Shown: positions 1-12,126, counted from the stretch's first letter. The stretch: 64,000 nucleotides of DNA from Mercenaria mercenaria (GCF_021730395.1 NW_026463080.1:1-64000); one strand, 5' to 3'. Made by a program: numbers and translations. Notes: generated from the letters alone by a model not told the origin.

Positions 1-2462
1 ATTCTATAGTTAAACTTTGTGCGTGATTGGCGCCCTTTTCGGAAGTGCATACACTTTGATTTGTCTGTATTGATTAACACGCGCCATTTCTTACACCATT
101 CGTGCAGCTTATCTAGAATTTGTTGTAAGTCATTTTCTGAATTCGCTATTAAAATAATGTCATCCGCATAAAGCAACATCGAAATAGAAGAACCGTTCAT
201 GTCAACACCAAGCCCAAGATCATTTATTTCACCCACTAAATCGTTAATAAATATGGCGAAGAGCGTCGGCGAAAGATTATTTCCTTGAACAACGCCGGAC
301 TTACAATCGAACCAAGTTGTTAACTTATTGTTTATTTTGATACATGAGGTGGTATGGTTGTACATACTTTTCACTGCATTATAAACTTTTCCGTCAATGC
401 CATTTAAGAGTAGCTTGTACAATAACATATCACGGTCGACAAAGTCAAATGCCTTTTTAAGGTCAATGAAAGCCGTGTGTAGGTTGTCATGGTTACGCAC
501 GAGACTGCTTAACGTGAATACATGGTCCTCACATGATCTACCCCTCCTAAATCCGTTCTGCTCGTCCGCTAAAAGGTCACTTTCTTCAAGGTAATATGAT
601 ATTCGCTTATTAATAAATGAGCTGTAAAGTTTACTGATACATGAGAGTAGGCTTACACCTCTATAATTTAGAGGAAGTCTTTTGTCGGAATTTTTATCCT
701 TCAGAATTGGGAATATAACTGACTTTCTCCATTCACTAGGAATAATGTTCGTATCAAATACCAGTTGGAACAGTTTATGAAGAGCAGCAATGACCGGGGG
801 ATATTTCAAGACTGCATATGGGATATTATCAATACCGCATGCCGATTTAGAATTTGCACTCATGACGATCTTAACGATTTCCTCCAGGGTAATATTATTT
901 TTAAGTTGCTCATTTGGAGTGTACAACGGATCAACTATGTTTAGCTCTAATAACTGTCTGTGTATTTTTGCTCTGTCATAGAACCTATTGTCAAATTCCT
1001 CATTATCATCGCCATTATAAAGATTAGCGAAATCACACTTCCATCTGTCGGACACCACATTTTCATCAGTCACAACATGCCCTTGTTCATCAATTATTTC
1101 AACTGGAATCGACGAATCGCGCTTTGGTCCGAGGTGTTTGATTTTATCCCACAATTCATTTGGGTTCGATGTCGACATGTCCTCGATATCAACTGAAATG
1201 CTCCGCTTAAATTCCCGTTCAGTCTTCCGTAGTAATTTGTTAAACCTATTCCGCGCCAACACATAATCGAGTCTTTTTTGGGATTTGATACGCCTCGGGC
1301 CATTACATTTAAGGAACTCATTTTCAGTCATTCCCATAGCATTCCACAGATCTGTAAGTTCCTCATTCCAATACGGTTTAGCATTCTTATTACGTTTTTT
1401 CGTACGATTAGAGGCATTATAACGAGGAATACTATGATTCATTTCATTCAAAATTGTATCGCAAAGTTTACAGTAAATTGAGTCTATTTCAAATTGCGTG
1501 TCTCTCGCTGACTCAATGCGTCCTATTACCTCTAATATAGCAAGTCTAGCAATGTCTCTGTTCATAAAATCCGTTGGAATGTGATTAAGCTTGTACTTAA
1601 ATGATGTAGGCGTACTCGGATTATTCGTAAATCGGTCTGCACGTGAAATGTCAATATTCAACGAGACGCGTACCAGTAGTACCGAATGATCAGGTAAACA
1701 TGATCGTTGGCCAATTAATCCGTGCAAATCGTTTTCATCGACAAAAGACTGTATTGTTATCACACTGAAAGATTGACATTGTTGAAATACATCATGTGGA
1801 ACGCATATGTAGTCAACCACGGATTTACCTTTCATACTGATACTTGTAAAATTGTCATTTTGGAAGCGCGAGTTCAAGGTACAAAACTTAGAATCTATCA
1901 AAAAGTCTATGAGTTCTCTACCGTGCTGATTTACAACATTGTCAATTGGTACACGTGCTGGCAAAGAATCAACATCTTGCAATATATCGGACAATGACCC
2001 AATTCTGGCGTTAAAATCTGCTGCTAAGAATATGGTATCGCATTCACTATTTATATATATAAGCGATAGGATATGTGCGAAAAACGTCTGCGCATCCCTT
2101 CCCCAAACGGAATTTTCTGGGGGCAAATAAGCGGAAACAATCAATGAACAACAGTCAGTAGAGCGACACTTAAGTTGCAAAGCTAGAATCCCTTCAATGG
2201 CATTTTCAACAATGGTGATATCAAACATTTCAATTACCCAAGATTTCACTAAAATTCCAACCCCACCTGATCCTCGAACTGCATTAACGTGAATGTTTTT
2301 ACGGTTATTTCCGTACCACACATAGCCTTCTACATCGATGACTTTATTCTCGGTCAAATGGGTTACACATATAGAAAAAATATCTGCATCAATTGAGTTT
2401 ATAAGAGCACATCTCAAATCATGATTATTTGCTGTCCAACCACTGACGTTTAGATGCGCAAG
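1..2462 (-). CDS. LINE ORF2: APE-type endonuclease plus reverse transcriptase (left end outside window)
   Basis: Reading the minus strand from 2462 to the window edge gives 820 codons without a stop. The N-terminal 230 or so residues look like the APE-type endonuclease of non-LTR retrotransposons: a start like LNVSGW, the metal/phosphate motif AADFNARIG and a late LPDHS (the SDH motif). The RT follows, with NGFRRGRS, FIDLKKAFDFVDR (catalytic Asp), SGVVQGNNLSPTLF and LLYADDII (the YADD active site near the left edge). Known role: nicking target DNA and copying the element's RNA onto it. The frame has no early ATG. An ATG at 2491, one base past the ORF1 stop, opens a different frame (13 codons, ending MTRCNLRI), so a one-base shift separates the apparent start from the EN frame. 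The order EN-RT suggests the CR1/Jockey/L2 group; the clade is not resolved. So long an open frame suggests recent insertion. Confidence 0.9.
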
Positions 2463-2492
2463 TTACAACGTGTCATGGGGACGGGATCCATC

Positions 2493-3557
2493 CTAGCTGG
2501 TTCCCATAGCGGCGTTCCCGCCGGACGGGGGCGGATGTTCAGGGGTACGTTCTTTAATTCGACCAGTAGAGTCTATGCGAAAGTTCTTCCCTTGTGACAT
2601 CGTGCGAAGAAGCGTTCTAGCATTCATTTCAATGATTCTCTCAGCATGAGATTTACTGCTTTTCAAGTACACTGTACTATAAGAAGGGTGATTTCGTAGT
2701 TGCATTTTCTTTCGGAGTACAGCTACTTTCTCTTGAATTTAGCGAAAACTTATTTTCACCCAGCCCGGCTTATCCGCAAACCGAGATGATAGTCTCTTCG
2801 CCGCTACAACAGATACACTTGAGTTGATTTCCTCCCCAAGCGTTTTTATGAGATTTTTCGCCTTCGTAAGAACATCCTCTCCATCGTGGAACGGTAAACC
2901 GCTAGCTATAACGGTTAAATCCGGGTCGTTTAAGGGATTAGACGGCTGTCTCGGGGGTTGATCACCGGCAGTACCGTTACTTTCATGAGACATGACATTC
3001 GACTGCTCAAGGGTATCTAATCTCGACTGCAAGGTTTGAACACTTTTCTATGCGACTGCTCTCTTAAGCAAGGTTAGAGGTCAACTGATCACGCAATGTG
3101 TTCACCTGAGTGTCAATATGGTTTTTCATGTCGTCTCGAATATTGTCAATTTTAAGTTCCAATGAAGTCTGTATCGCCCCTTGAGACTTTTTAATTTCAG
3201 ACACTGTCTTTAAAATCTCTCCAACTTGACCTGCTAATTCCTTGATCGGGTCTAATGGCATTTTATCTTGACTTGAGTCCACTACCTGCACGTCGGGATG
3301 AGTGTCACAATGAGTATCTGATTGTTTATCAACAGGGGAGGGGGTGAAAACACAGAAATATTACCTGTATCTTCGTATTGGCTATAATCCAAATCACTTT
3401 CAATGTCACTATTATATAACACAGTGTTAGCAGCACCTAAAACATCGCTGGTCAAAAGACCGCCATATTTGAATTCTTTACTTGACCTTTTCTCACTGTC
3501 TGATTCGCTGCTTTTCTTTCGTTTTTGTCTATCTCTGTGCCTTTTTCCACGACCCAT
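2493..3557 (-). pseudogene. LINE ORF1 (broken), upstream of the EN-RT ORF
   Basis: Four consecutive minus-strand pieces (3557-3282, 3291-3064, 3032-2739, 2705-2493) form one broken ORF1. It starts MGRGKRHRDRQKRKK, a basic stretch, followed by acidic Ser-rich sequence. The second piece (KEIAGQ-like, with VSEIKK and LELKIDNIRDD) and the start of the third (LQSRLDTLEQS) look like a coiled coil. The third and fourth carry the ORF1 C-terminal type sequence (RLSSRFADKPGWVKISF, then QEKVAVLRKK). Breaks: a frameshift in the C-rich tract near 3340, a TAA at 3064 and a frameshift near 3045, and an in-frame TAA at 2739. ORF1 proteins of this class bind the element RNA. The last piece ends TAG at 2493, two bases before the ATG near ORF2. 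The contrast with the clean ORF2 is odd. Confidence 0.75.
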
Positions 3558-4490
3558 GTGTACTATCCGATTCTTGTAACATTCATACTGTTATTACACC
3601 AAAAATATATCCAAAATGTTGATTTTAAACACTTTAAATCCAATATTTTATTGGGGTTTTACCGAGGCTTTACCACCATAACTCGCTTACGTCATATTTT
3701 TCACCCTTACATACCTCTTCCTTTGTTAGACAGATGTCTATTTTTTTCTGAAAGGCCTCTTTGAACAAAAGAATTCTCGTGCAGAGGTCTAGCTGTTCTG
3801 ACCCAGACCTGAGCACGTGAAAAATGTGATAAAATAGCATCTATTAAATATGTTTCAATAACATGCTTTGTATGGTGATCTTATCATGACTGATCATGAT
3901 TACAAAATAAAATAGTCACTGCTTAACCTAAACGGATTTTCAAGAAAAACGTTCATAATTTTATTAACAATTCTTATTGTTAAGTGCACGTTACAAGCAT
4001 GCATGATTAAAATTAGAAAAAACTCCTAATTTCCACTTAAAGCCGTAAAAGATGAGAGGAAAAAATATGTATATGGAGTCAAAATGATTAGTGAAAATAA
4101 AGAATAACCGCTCTTCCGCTGAGGCAGACAAAAAGTTTTACAATTCACCATTTTCCAGCATATTCCGCTCAAAACATTATTTTCAGTTGAATAAATTTTA
4201 AAATTTGAATATTAAGCAACACCGATTTTAATAATAATATTGGCAAGGGATGGTTGCAGTTTGTGCCTTTTCACTTGTCCTCAATGTGTTTTATATTATT
4301 ATGAACATCTCTTATAAGGCACAAGTAATGCTTCATACAATTTTAAACATCTGCTGTAGGGATACGTTTTGAAAAAATGTAAGCCGCATTTATGTTACGT
4401 TGTCACTGTCTCATTTACTTTTTTAAAAATGTGTGAAGTATCAAGTCAACAATTTATATAGTTTTCTAGTTATACTCAGGTCGATCATTT
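3558..4490. other. No gene seen; possible LINE 5' flank
   Basis: The first 200 bases beyond the ORF1 start may be the 5' UTR of the LINE, but I see no tandem promoter units and no target duplication. The rest is AT-rich sequence with only short chance ORFs. Confidence 0.4.
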
Positions 4491-4715
4491 ATATAGTAGT
4501 CGCAACTTGACCGCGATGGTTGACCTTAGGCTGATTATTCATGTAGAGTATTTCATTGTAGAAATAAGGGGTGCTTAGGGTGGCCGTGTATATTTAAATG
4601 GAATGAGTTTGTATACAGTGTTTTAAGTACATACCTTTTCAATAATAGGTTGTGCCTCATTACGTATTATAATACAAAGGTCAACCATCGGGGTCAAGTT
4701 GCGTCCACTATACTA
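4491..4715. repeat. Fold-back MITE-like element
   Basis: The left arm (about 4491-4527, GCAACTTGACCGCGATGGTT inside) is repeated inverted at about 4675-4715 with few mismatches (GCAACTTGACCCCGATGGTT). The roughly 150 bp between the arms carry no ORF. The size and inverted ends suit a small non-autonomous DNA element; no target duplication is clear. Confidence 0.55.
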
Positions 4716-5787
4716 AGGGGATATATTTCAAAACTTGAGACTTCACTTCTTTCAAAATAGGGGGACACTTTCTTACACAATTTTCGATTGGATACCGGAC
4801 AAGCTTTCTACAACCTACTTCCCCGGACATGTAGATAATCTTTTTACGAAAAGAGAATAAAAGCGCTGTTCTTTCAATTAGACCATCAACACACTATGTG
4901 CCTACATTTTCAGGACCTCATGACCTTTGACCTGCACGTGCGCTATTGATCTTTAAACTACGGGTTCGGGTTTTATGCCCGGCACGTCAGATCAATTTGA
5001 TGATCACTGAGACAATCCAACGATAAATGACCAACTTCTTGCAAAGACACGAAAATGCAAAGGATTGATGGACGGAATTGCGGAATTATTGTCACCAAAA
5101 CCAAACTTTGACCGGTAGAAGAGGAAAAATATCAACATTTCTGCAAAGAAAATCATATCGGCTTTTCTGATGTGAAAATGGCGATCTTGACATCCAAGAT
5201 TCTCGCGTACAAAAAAAAGGGTATTTAAAGTAACAGAATTACACAAGTATATTGCGTCGAGAACTTAAGCTAAAATGAAAATGAATTTCAGAATGTGAAA
5301 AATGTTTAAATTAAAATGTTCTCTTTTGATGAGGGCGACTCGGCTGTGGTAACTTTTGTAACAGATTTGGCATTGTCTTTTGGTGTCTTGTGACCAAAAT
5401 GTGCATAATTTGCTCTACAAAAATGAAAGAAATTTTTACTTTTCTGAGGTTTCATATTGTCTACCGATATCGAAGTACTGTTTAGGTACGTCTGCATAAA
5501 CCTTTCCGGTAATATTTCATGGGGTAATATACCTTTCCGGTCATACACTATTACCACTTCCTACACCTATATAAACTAAAGTATGAGAACAATTATCACG
5601 CCAAAACTTCTACGAATAAACGTAATTTTCTAAAAGTAACATGAATTCCTTACTAAGTACCTGTATGCATTCTGTGTCAGGGAAATCTTTCTGTCTTCAT
5701 ATCATTATAAAGATCTAATGCCTGTGATAAAATTTCGTCAGAATCATAACCGCTGGACATTTTGAGAAGGAATGACGGTATGTAAAT
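4716..5787. other. No supported gene
   Basis: AT-rich sequence. A minus-strand 83-codon ORF at 5306-5557 contains a phrase (YDRKGILPHEILPE) that faintly recalls mariner transposases, but nothing around it supports the match. Confidence 0.3.
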
Positions 5788-5930
5788 CGGATATCGACCT
5801 CGTACATCGGCCTTTCTCTGTACGAAAGACCTGCGCACGGGCTTCTCGAAACACCTCGAGCGCTTCGCGCTCTCGGTGTTCACAAAAAGGTCTTTCCTAC
5901 AGAGAAAGACCTCGTACTCGGTCGATATCC
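5788..5930. repeat. Imperfect palindrome with GC-rich centre
   Basis: CGGATATCGAC at 5788 and GTCGATATCC ending at 5930 bracket two inverted arms that share CTTTCTCTGTA and GAAAGACCT. At the centre is a tight hairpin (GAGCGCTTCGCGCTC). It is GC-rich compared with its surroundings. It is likely a small fold-back element. Confidence 0.6.
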
Positions 5931-5943
5931 TATACAAAATAAA

Positions 5944-6190
5944 TATATATGCTGTATGAAAGGTGGCCTCCTTACATTTTGACATTTTTTTCTTAGCACC
6001 GGCCTGTTTTTAGTCTGTCTTGTTCCTGTCATTCATTTATACCTTATTATATTTTGTTTTACAGAAGGCAGAATTCCATCATTAACAATGAGATTGCAGT
6101 TATCAATATACGGCCGTGATTATGAGAAACCTTTACTCATAAAACTGTCCTGGACTGGTCCTTTAGCTAAGCGCCAAATCAAAGATATCT
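5944..6190 (+). repeat. Older dispersed repeat, copy 1, left part (interrupted by the 6191-9079 element)
   Basis: This stretch aligns with 9565-9792 (shared: CCTTATTATATTTTGTTTTA, CAGTTATCAAT, TACGGCC, TGATTATGAGA). Its continuation is found after the inserted element, at 9080-9440, matching 9785-9990. The two copies therefore show a filled and an empty site. Confidence 0.7.
6183..6190. repeat. 8-bp target-site duplication (left)
   Basis: AGATATCT lies directly left of the TIR element and again directly right of it at 9080-9087. The empty paralogue has one copy (AGATGTCT, 9785-9792). Confidence 0.7.
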
Positions 6191-6241
6191 ATGACGTACC
6201 ATTTGGGTCAAAAGTCTGAAATCGCTCGAGCGGTACCATAA

Positions 6242-6387
6242 TACACGGTAAGCGTGTAAATTTACACGCTCACCGTGTAAATTTATACGTTAAGCGTGTT
6301 TTTTACACGGTTAGCGTATAAAATACACGCTAAGCGCGTAAATTTACACGCTTACCGTGTAAATTTACACGCTCAACGTGTATTTTC
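6242..6387. repeat. Left subterminal array of about seven 21-bp palindromic units
   Basis: Units such as TACACGGTAAGCGTGTAAATT and TACACGCTCACCGTGTAAATT follow each other at 20-21 bp. Each unit is itself a near palindrome (TACACG...CGTGTA). The spacing is two turns of B-DNA. The inverted counterpart is at about 8866-9035. Confidence 0.8.
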
Positions 6388-6539
6388 GTTGACCCGATTC
6401 CTAATTTAGAATTCGAGCGAATAGACCAATCAAAATTTAGTTTAGAACTGCAAAAATGACTGCATTCACAGCGGACCAGTAGTATGGTCGTCTTCTGTAT
6501 CAATATGAAAAGAATGCATACAGCAGTAGTTTCTTAAAC

Positions 6540-7110
6540 GAGTGGGAAATAATTTACAACTAAAAACAAATGGAGAATAATATCATTGAAGAAATTGATC
6601 ATATTTATTTCCGGGTAGCCAACGACCGGCTGCGCGAAGTCCCAGTTATGTATATGATGCGTACCTGTAACTAACAACCATACACTGAAATGGATAATAA
6701 TTTATAACTACAGCGAAATGGAGAATTATTTCATTGGCGAAATGGACAATATTTATTTCTGGATAGCCAACGACTGGCTACGCGAAGTCCCGGTTATTTA
6801 TTTGATGCGTAACTGTTACTAACAAACTTAAATAAAATTGATAATAATTTATAACTACAACGAAATGGAGAATAATTTCATTGACGAAATGGATAATATT
6901 TATTTCTGGGTAGCCGACGAACGGCCGCGCGAACATCCTGTAATATTTATCATGCGTACCTGTTACTAACAAAGTTATTACTGAAATGAATAATAATTTA
7001 TAACTGAAACGAAATAGAGAATAACTTCATTCACGAAATGGATAATATTTATTTCTGGGTAGTCGGCAACCGGCCGCGCGAAGCCTAGAAAATGTATATT
7101 ATGCGTTTAG
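6540..7110. repeat. Four-copy tandem repeat, period about 145 bp
   Basis: GAAATGGAGAATAATTTCATT-type segments recur near 6566, 6716, 6861 and 7009, each followed by a GC-richer patch (GGCTGCGCGAAG and variants). A fifth partial copy lies near 7350-7430. This is the minisatellite core of the 6191-9079 element. Confidence 0.75.
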
Positions 7111-8865
7111 TTTTTTTGTTGTTTTTTTCCAAAGAGCTATAAAAATAAAGCCAGTTGCCATTCTGCGTATTTTATACTTCTTTGTTTTTTCTTATTTTTC
7201 TTGTTTTTTTCCCCCCGAGTTAAATCATATTTTATTGCTTATTACTGTTTACATTTATACTAACAAACATCAAAAATGTACATGTACAGCCAAGAAAATA
7301 AACAAATAGGTCGGGTCATAAGTACATGTAACTAACAAACTTATTACTAAAATGGATAATAAATACAACGAAATGGAGAATATTATTTCATAGCCGAAAT
7401 GGCTAAAATTTGTATTACCTAAATGGAAAATAATTATATATGGAACATTTAAAGATCAATTATTTATACCAAAGTATTTGTCTTATTTCCTTGCTCGACC
7501 TCGCAGAACTTACAACCTGCCGCAATAAGCTTGCATGATACTTGTAATATAATTAAAAATGAAAATGAAATATTCAGTTAAGTCCAGCCTTTCATATTGT
7601 ATCCACTTATACTAAAGTGAGGATGAATTCATTCCGTATTCAAAAATAGTAATCATCTTAAAATTGTTATCATTTCTATTGATTCTTCGAATTGAAAGTT
7701 TTTATTTGAAAATATGAAATGGCAGCGGTCAGATTTAAGAGAGAGTGCTCGGGGGGCGTGTAGCAGCAGGGAAGAGTGTTCTAGACTTGAAATCTTGTTC
7801 TATTTTTTGCGGAATTCAGCTTTATCATAATTATTCTATTAAATTACGGATAATGACTTTGCGCACGATACAGTTTCAATATGAAAATGATCCAGCATGT
7901 AAATTAAAAAATAGAAAATTATAGATTTATATTAGCAGGAAGGTCTAATACGTATCAGTTGTTCCAGATATTAGGTATTTCCCATCAGTAGTAGTTTAAG
8001 TCCTTGATTCATATCTAACGAATTTACATTTTTTGTTACTACACGTTCATCGTTTTAAAAATAAATGTCCATTAAATTTCCAAATATATTCTTACAGATT
8101 TTAGAATACTAGATATCCTGTGAAATTTTTATTTTCGTTTCACAAGACAGCTCCGCCACGTGATATATTAATCCGTGTTCGTTCATATATAGTGGCATTG
8201 ATGACCGAAGGCATTAAATTATATCATATCAAAGCCATCTTATATGCTTCAGTAAATTTTATGATCCGCTCTAATTAGTGAACCTCGAAAGGATTTCCTG
8301 TTCTGATAACCTAGGTGACATATGTTTTATCATGTCATTTTGCATAAAAGTTACGTAATGATTTCCGGTAGATCACTTAAAACAGCAACTTCAGTGACAT
8401 GGAGCCGCTCGATTCCCCCACCCCTCCCCAATTATGTACATGTCATTAAAGTCGGAGAAAAATAAATACTATTATTATTTATATATATATTATTTGAAAT
8501 TGTAGAAAAACAGATATATGATAACAAATGACATTTTAAAATGTAAGGTACAAGTTTTATATGTGTATGATGTGTGGAATTAGACTTGAAATGCTTGTTC
8601 TTTTCTGACGAAAATAAGAATAAAGCAGGCTTTTCAGGTAAGATATAATAAAAAATATACATGTCTTTAATCAAAGCATATATACAGTAGATTAAATTAC
8701 TTGACTGAAATCATCTTTACAGTGGCAAAACATTTCGTAATATAATGAAAATATTATGTATGTTTCCTTAAAAGTAATAATTCAATCATAAACTTTATAA
8801 ATATCTTCCTTTGTAACATGTATTTTGATTGGCTAATTTATTTAAAAGTGTAATTCAAGCGAGCG

Positions 8866-9035
8866 ATACGCGCTAAGCGTATAAATTTGTACGCTAAGCG
8901 TATATTTTACCCGGAAAACGCGTAAAAATACACGGTGAGCGTGTACTTTTATAGAGCTACCGATTGAAATACACGGTGAGCGTGTAAATTTACACGGTAA
9001 GCGTGTAAATTTACACGCTAACCGTGTATTATGGT
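8866..9035. repeat. Right subterminal array of about eight 21-bp palindromic units
   Basis: The inverted partner of the left array: TACACGGTGAGCGTGTAAATT, TACACGGTAAGCGTGTAAATT and more degenerate inner units at about 21 bp. The inner units are more worn than the outer ones. Confidence 0.8.
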
Positions 9036-9079
9036 ATCGCTCGAGCGATTTCAGACTTTTGACCCAAACGGTACGTCAT

Positions 9080-9990
9080 AGATATCTCCGTCCGCCCTTT
9101 CCAACGAGACCTTTCACATTAAATTGCATGTTTGTACTCATAAGTTATGTCCATTAAAAAAGCGTATTTTGGCCCAGGTACGTTTTCTGAATAAAAGAGA
9201 TAACTTTTTCTAATAAGATATTGCTGAGTTAAATAAATGAATGCTTTGGTCAATTTACGTAGCTCTTTGACATTAAAATGCACGTTTGCTCTCATAAGAA
9301 ATGTCACATTTAAAAAAAAGCGTACTTTGGCCCAAGTACGTTTTCTGAATAAAAGAGATAGGTGTCATGTATAGGCATTTATATTCAATGGTTTCATAAA
9401 AAGAAGTATATATCTTAATTTTTATCTATAATAAGATATTGCTCAGTACAATAAATGAAAACGTCGATCGATTACCTAGCTTGGTTCAATTTCAGAGCGT
9501 TTCTAGGAATTCAAATTTTCCATCTTTTGCCTGCCATAACTTTCAATCATATATTTCCTATATGCTTTATTAAAGGTGTCCTCCTTACCTTCTAACATTT
9601 TTTCATTATACGGCCTGTATGGAGTCTGTATGGGCCTATTTTCATTTAGGCCTTATTATATTTTGTTTTACAGAAGGCTGAATTTACAAGAAGATTACAG
9701 TTATCAATTTACGGCCATGATTATGAGAGACTTATACTCATGAAACTGTCATGGACTGTTATTTTCGTTTGGCGCCAAAATTAAAGATGTCTCTGTCTAG
9801 CTGTTCCAATGCCCTTTCCAACGAGACCTTACACATTAAAATGCACGTTTGGACTCGTAAGCACTGTCACATTTAATATAGCGTATTATGGCTCAGATAC
9901 GATTTCTGAATAAAACAGATTGTTGCTCTTTACAGGCAATTATATTTAATGGGTCCTTTAATATTTATAGATCTCAATAACTTTTCAGAG
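9080..9990 (+). repeat. Older dispersed repeat: right part of copy 1 and whole of copy 2 (empty site)
   Basis: 9080-9440 continues copy 1 after the insertion. 9565-9990 is a second copy in the same direction. A roughly 100-bp unit (CCAACGAGACC, then TTTCTGAATAAAA) occurs three times, at about 9100-9205, 9255-9360 and 9822-9925. No coding potential is seen. Confidence 0.65.
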
Positions 9991-12126
9991 AAGCATAATT
10001 TTAAAAATCAATTCTTCCAGATCAGTTGCCAGGTTTTAGGCATGGAATAATGCCACAGTAAGGCGAGAAAGAAACAAATGACCACATTCTACGAATTTTA
10101 AACCGGGACAGCGTAAATGTTATACATGTATTTTATTACAGAAATAATGTTTACATTTACAATAGAAACTATAATATCATTTGATTTGACGGCAGTGTTT
10201 TTGACAATTTTTATACTTAACAAGTTCGTTTTAGAAATATTCTGCAAATGCTGAAAGAAATATTGTAAAAGTGCTTTGTCTCCAATTTGCTTCAGGGCGG
10301 TAAATGTAATTTTTTTGTTTAAACACCCGTTTTCAACAGTATTTCAGGTTATATTAAGGCGGTCAATTTTCCTTGCGATGGTCAAATTTTCTTACCATCG
10401 TATTATGGAAGGAAACAGGACTAGACAAGAATCATTAACAGTCCGGTTGGTAGCGGGGTTCAAACCTAACATTTCCGTCAGATTGACAAGACAATCGCCC
10501 CATCAGTACTGCATTCATTTTGTCTGACAATAGCAAGTTGCAGAAGCTTTTATTAACAAACAGATGCAAGTAAACGCATAATTTAACACACAACCGCCTA
10601 ACAAGCCTAACAATGCAATGTTTCATCGAAGGAGTTATAAGGTCCGGTAAAGGGACCTCTAGACCCGGAATCTAGAGGTCCGGTAGTTAATATACTTGCA
10701 CTGTTGCTACCAATGTATTTGATAATTGCCGAGGGAAATGCTATAATAGCTGTCATAAAGCTGTCATTATTATGTCTTTTTTTTTTTTTTTGTAAATATT
10801 TTTCTCATTCGGGTTGAAGACATATTGAACATGGAATTTCATCGGCGATATCCTGTTATAGTCACTGTTATTAACTTTAGCATTAAAACGATTGAGCAAT
10901 TCATTATGAGAAAAATCCAAGTCTGTAATACTAAAGAAAACATAAGTTTATCATTTCAATCGTTACAAGTATCACTACTTGAAGAAAACGACTTTGAAAA
11001 GTCTTCTATATATCTGAAGTAGCAATAGACAATCTATCTCTGAACGTTAACGAAAACAATGAATTAGAAATTAGGAATTAAAAATTGCCATTCCATAGTT
11101 AAGCCTGCTCGCTTTAACAAACAGGGAAATCTACGGATCATGATGTCACAAGGTGCATGTTCTCGTAGTTGGCAGGGTTTTATTTTGCGGAGCGCAGGGT
11201 ACTGGTAAAGAACACAGGAACCCATGTTAGACTCCCCGTTATATAGCTGAAGTAATATTGAGAAACAACTCGAAGCCTGAAACAAACGAACAAACGAACC
11301 TAGTTCTATATTCAACATTACGTTTGCTTGATAAAATATGGGGAATTACTTCTTATGTTATGCAATAAACCATCTATGAAATGGTTACCTTCAGAACTCA
11401 GGAAAAAAGAATTGACAATTAACCAACAAGTCCTAATTATTCAGTAAATGTATTAGTACGGGTCCCAGAAATTTCTACCATGCACACCTTCATTAGACTT
11501 TTTTCATAGGTACCAAATTGTTCAGTAGGACAACCTCTTTCAGAATCACTTCCCATGAAAGAAAACTCTTTTGAACTATATATGATTTCACTGTTTCCAA
11601 GGCAACCGTTTATTTTTGGAGAGGACAACCATATACATTATGCTACTAGAGCATGTAGTTGATAATTAGTCATATCTTGGTCAGTTTTTATGATAAAACA
11701 ATAAAAATAGTTTCAAAATGGAGACATTAGTCTTTTTATGGCAGTATTTTTTTTAATTTTATTTAACTAATTTGCATATTCATGAATATTAATGAGAATG
11801 TTACAAAATGACAAAATTTTGATAAAAAATAACATTTTCTCAGTTTTAAATCAATTTAAATGTACCAAAAAGTTTTGATCTGGTCCTAAGGTTCCTCAGT
11901 GTTTTCTTCAATAGTGTTTTATAACTCTGATGGTAGTCTTTACTCAAAAATAGGTATGTTTAGCTAATTTGCATAAAATGAACCACTGCCACAACCGTCG
12001 TTTCAGGAAACAAAATACCATTAAAACTGAATAAAATGATGTCCGTCTTTTTTATCAGTAAAACAACGATTATGCGAGCTACATTTCTTGGAAATATAGT
12101 TTAAACACCTATCTGAAGGAGGAATA
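9991..12126. other. No supported gene; one perfect hairpin inside
   Basis: AT-rich, with short chance ORFs only. The one clear structure is a 10-bp perfect inverted repeat at 10654-10680. Confidence 0.4.
10654..10680. repeat. Perfect 10-bp-arm hairpin
   Basis: GACCTCTAGA (10654-10663) and TCTAGAGGTC (10671-10680) surround a 7-base loop CCCGGAA. Flanking GGTCCGGT is repeated on both sides (10641 and 10677), which suggests a remnant of a small fold-back repeat. Confidence 0.55.

Larger units (their letters stand above)
6191..9079. mobile_element. 2.9 kb non-autonomous TIR DNA element with phased palindromic subterminal arrays
   Basis: The left end ATGACGTACCATTTGGGTCA matches the inverted right end ATGACGTACCGTTTGGGTCA; similarity runs about 56 bp almost unbroken, and then into arrays of palindromic units. 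The element is flanked by AGATATCT on both sides, and a paralogous empty site exists at 9785-9792, so its borders are well supported. No transposase-length ORF is present, so it would have to be moved in trans. Inside are a four-copy tandem repeat (about 6540-7110) and AT-rich filler. An 8-bp duplication is used by hAT, P, Merlin and Zisupton-type elements; the terminal bases do not fit the usual hAT consensus, so the superfamily is open. Confidence 0.8.

Noticed and set aside
397-594. Short plus-strand ORFs across 1-2500
   Set aside because: They are shadows of the long minus-strand LINE frame, which carries all recognisable motifs.
5306-5557. Minus-strand ORF with a mariner-like phrase (YDRKGILPHEILPE)
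   Set aside because: One short phrase only; no HTH, no other catalytic block and no terminal repeats nearby.
5677-5985. 102-codon minus-strand ORF
   Set aside because: It runs straight through a palindrome, so its sequence is dictated by the repeat, not by a protein.
10276-10527. Possible tRNA-like stretch (GGGGTTCAAACCTAAC near 10455)
   Set aside because: Only a T-arm-like word; no acceptor, D or anticodon stems can be drawn.
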